Source of the DNA: DATFVA01 sp963743325
GTDB taxonomy: Bacteria > Bacteroidota > Ignavibacteria > Ignavibacteriales > Ignavibacteriaceae
Direction of reading: 5' to 3'
Assembly: GCA_963743325.1 (NCBI GenBank)
Contig: CAVUOZ010000008.1
Coordinates: forward strand, 372,001 to 436,000
DNA length: 64,000 nucleotides
Shown here: positions 62,666 through 64,000 of the stretch, piece by piece
How positions within the stretch are numbered: position 1 is the stretch's first letter
Layout: every line of letters begins with the position of its first letter
Position numbers and translations under genes: made by a program
The notes under the pieces: model-generated
Databases searched by the model: none
Told to the model about the DNA's origin: nothing
What the model saw: the letters and a program-made list of their open reading frames with translations, nothing else

Positions 62666-63430
62666 TTAAGTTGGAAATGTGTGCCTCAATATGTTCGCGT
62701 ACCGATAACTAAAATCAAATGTCTCCTTAATATATTTTAAATGTACGGTATAGGTGCGTTCATTTGTCCGTTTAATTTCCTTAATATAGTCTATGTTAAT
62801 AATTGTTGCCCGGTGTATACGAAGAAAGGATTTTGCAGGAAGCATTTTTAACCACGCTTTAAGCGATTTCCTGACTATAATTTTAAAATTTTCCCTGGTA
62901 ATTATTTTAGAGTATTCTTTCAAGGCTGTAATGCAGACTATTTCGGAGAATTCAATCAGCTTCAGCTTGCTGCCGATTTTAACAAGTACATGATCATTAC
63001 TCCCTTTTACATCATTGTATTCATCAAAAGCGTTTATCGCATTCTGTACAGTCTGCTTTATACGTGATAATTTTAAAAACCGCTTATTAACCGAATTAAA
63101 CAAGCTTCTCTCTATAAATGCTTCCGGAATACAATCGTCAGCACCCAGATCCATTGCCGCCCTTTGTTTTTCAACTGAAAAATCTCCTGTTATAACTATT
63201 AAAGGTATTAATGACAAAGCTTCATTAGTACAAATCTTTTTAACAAATTCAAGATCGTCATCTCCATCGCAGCAGCAGAACAGTATTAAATCCGGCAGAT
63301 ATCGGGCAGCAATTTTATATCCGTCTTCTCTATCGTGGGAAAGGAATAATTTGAAATCCTGATCAGGCAGAATAGCTTCTATTCTGTTGGTGATTCTCTC
63401 CCTGTTTTCAATTATCAGAATTTTTTTCAA
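62666..63430 (-). CDS. LytTR-family response regulator with a degenerate receiver
   Basis: 254 residues. The receiver half (1-125) keeps the fold (ILIIENRERITNRIEAILPD; IPLIVITGDFSVEKQRAAMD) but the phospho-acceptor Asp expected after PDLIL is Cys (PDLILFCCC, Cys52), and the lysine of the usual K-P-F signal is absent (IPEAF). The LytTR DNA-binding half (about 150-254) is normal (EFSEIVCITALKEYSKIITR; RIHRATIININD-like IDYIKEIKR). It is probably not phosphorylated at the usual site. It is divergent from the outer-membrane protein gene, with a 9-bp direct repeat between. Confidence 0.88.
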   Translation of the reverse strand: MKKILIIENRERITNRIEAILPDQDFKLFLSHDREDGYKIAARYLPDLILFCCCDGDDDLEFVKKICTNEALSLIPLIVITGDFSVEKQRAAMDLGADDCIPEAFIERSLFNSVNKRFLKLSRIKQTVQNAINAFDEYNDVKGSNDHVLVKIGSKLKLIEFSEIVCITALKEYSKIITRENFKIIVRKSLKAWLKMLPAKSFLRIHRATIINIDYIKEIKRTNERTYTVHLKYIKETFDFSYRYANILRHTFPT

Positions 63431-63541
63431 GAAAGCGCTTTTTTTGATAACAAAACTTAAAAAACATTGATGAGATTTCCATCCAAAATTGCGCTGTTAC
63501 ATTTCCGGTACAAACCTGTTCTATTAATTAATTGCCGGATT

Positions 63542-63571
63542 TGTTGCACTTAAGACAATAATGTTGCACTT
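63542..63571. promoter_or_regulatory. TGTTGCACTT direct repeat between divergent genes
   Basis: Two exact copies of TGTTGCACTT begin at 63542 and 63562, a period of 20 bp. LytTR domains usually bind a 9-bp direct repeat with a 21-22-bp period, so this is a likely target for the LytTR regulator, and a control point for both genes. Confidence 0.6.
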
Positions 63572-63682
63572 GTTGAAAAGTTTTTTTAAATGTGCGGTAA
63601 TTTTTCCAGTTTAGTCCGGTGGAATTTAATTTATTATTAAACCCTGATTTACTTCATGTTAAAACTATTTTAGGAGAGATTT

Positions 63683-64000
63683 ATGAGAGGGGAGCTAATT
63701 TATGCTGCGAAATTTTTCTTCATATTTATAACTTTTGCATTGGTTTCAAAGCTTGAAGCTCAAAATCTGGCATTAAATGCCAGTGCTGACCTTGTAAGCA
63801 GGTATATCTGGAGGGGACTGAATGTAAATGATCAGCCCAATATTCAGCCCGCTGTGACACTGTCGTATTCCGGTCTTCAACTTGGATTGTGGGGCTCCTA
63901 CGGGCTTACTCACCAAAACTCCTCTGATGAATATTATTCTGCAAGTCAGGAAATAGATACCTGGTTAGGTTATTCTTATGATTTAAGCAGCGGAATGAAC
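63683..64000 (+). CDS. TorF/Gcw_chp-like outer-membrane protein, 3' end outside window
   Basis: The ATG at 63683 has AGGAGA at 63672-63677. The first 106 residues include a signal peptide (FFFIFITFALVSKLEAQ) and the segment LNASADLVSRYIWRGLNVND, then QPAVTLSYSGLQLGLWGSYG, typical of the Gcw_chp/TorF family of putative porins. The frame is still open at 64000. It should form an outer-membrane beta-barrel. It is transcribed divergently from the LytTR gene. Confidence 0.8.
   Translation, partial: MRGELIYAAKFFFIFITFALVSKLEAQNLALNASADLVSRYIWRGLNVNDQPNIQPAVTLSYSGLQLGLWGSYGLTHQNSSDEYYSASQEIDTWLGYSYDLSSGMN

Overview
The window looks like a chromosomal contig from a member of the Ignavibacteria or a close relative in the Bacteroidota/Chlorobi (FCB) group. 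Support: eleven secreted proteins end in a type IX secretion (T9SS) type A sorting domain with the NYPNPFNP box typical of that lineage; a short SigA-like primary sigma factor; a GldG-like ABC auxiliary protein next to a DUF4340 protein; AT-rich DNA with several TTG starts. No rRNA operon and no CRISPR array were seen.

Layout. 1-20 kb is mostly housekeeping: the end of a GldG/DUF4340 unit, an FKBP-TPR/histidine kinase pair, DNA polymerase II, the primary sigma factor, a lytic transglycosylase, an M49 peptidase lipoprotein, a small membrane-stress operon (unknown protein, DUF4126, GlsB/YeaQ), a zinc-ribbon DUF2007 protein, an Xaa-Pro aminopeptidase, a cupin, an aspartate-type aminotransferase overlapping ATP-dependent PEP carboxykinase, and a TolC-like protein. 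20-32 kb is a run of six T9SS cargo genes, all on the minus strand. 32-42.5 kb holds a DUF4389 membrane protein, a deoxynucleoside kinase, an RND efflux operon (adaptor, pump, PG0541-like small protein), a TPR lipoprotein and an aldo/keto reductase.

42.9-47.4 kb is a decayed integrative element. A 25-bp imperfect direct repeat of the 3' end of tRNA-Lys(CTT) bounds it. It holds a tyrosine integrase broken by frameshifts, a broken helix-turn-helix gene, small ORFs and a terminase-small-subunit-like gene. 47.7-58.3 kb is a second run of T9SS cargo (five genes, again all minus strand), including a tandem-repeat gene broken by three frameshifts and a leftover sorting-domain fragment. It also carries a cupredoxin lipoprotein, a zinc-ribbon protein and tiny ORFs. 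58.3-60.8 kb is a decayed zone with a truncated N-terminal gene fragment, a serine hydrolase without its nucleophile, and a tRNA-Lys 5' half with a 49-nt hairpin insertion in its D loop. 60.8-64 kb has a B12-binding radical SAM protein, a LytTR regulator with a degenerate receiver, and a divergent outer-membrane protein cut by the window end.

The most novel-looking signals are: a ~90-nt conserved leader with two pairable stems, present three times upstream of unrelated genes (11.1, 31.7 and 58.4 kb); a 9-mer TGCTAACAC repeated five times across the decayed element; the hairpin insertion in a tRNA remnant; and a 20-bp-period direct repeat between the LytTR regulator and the porin-like gene.
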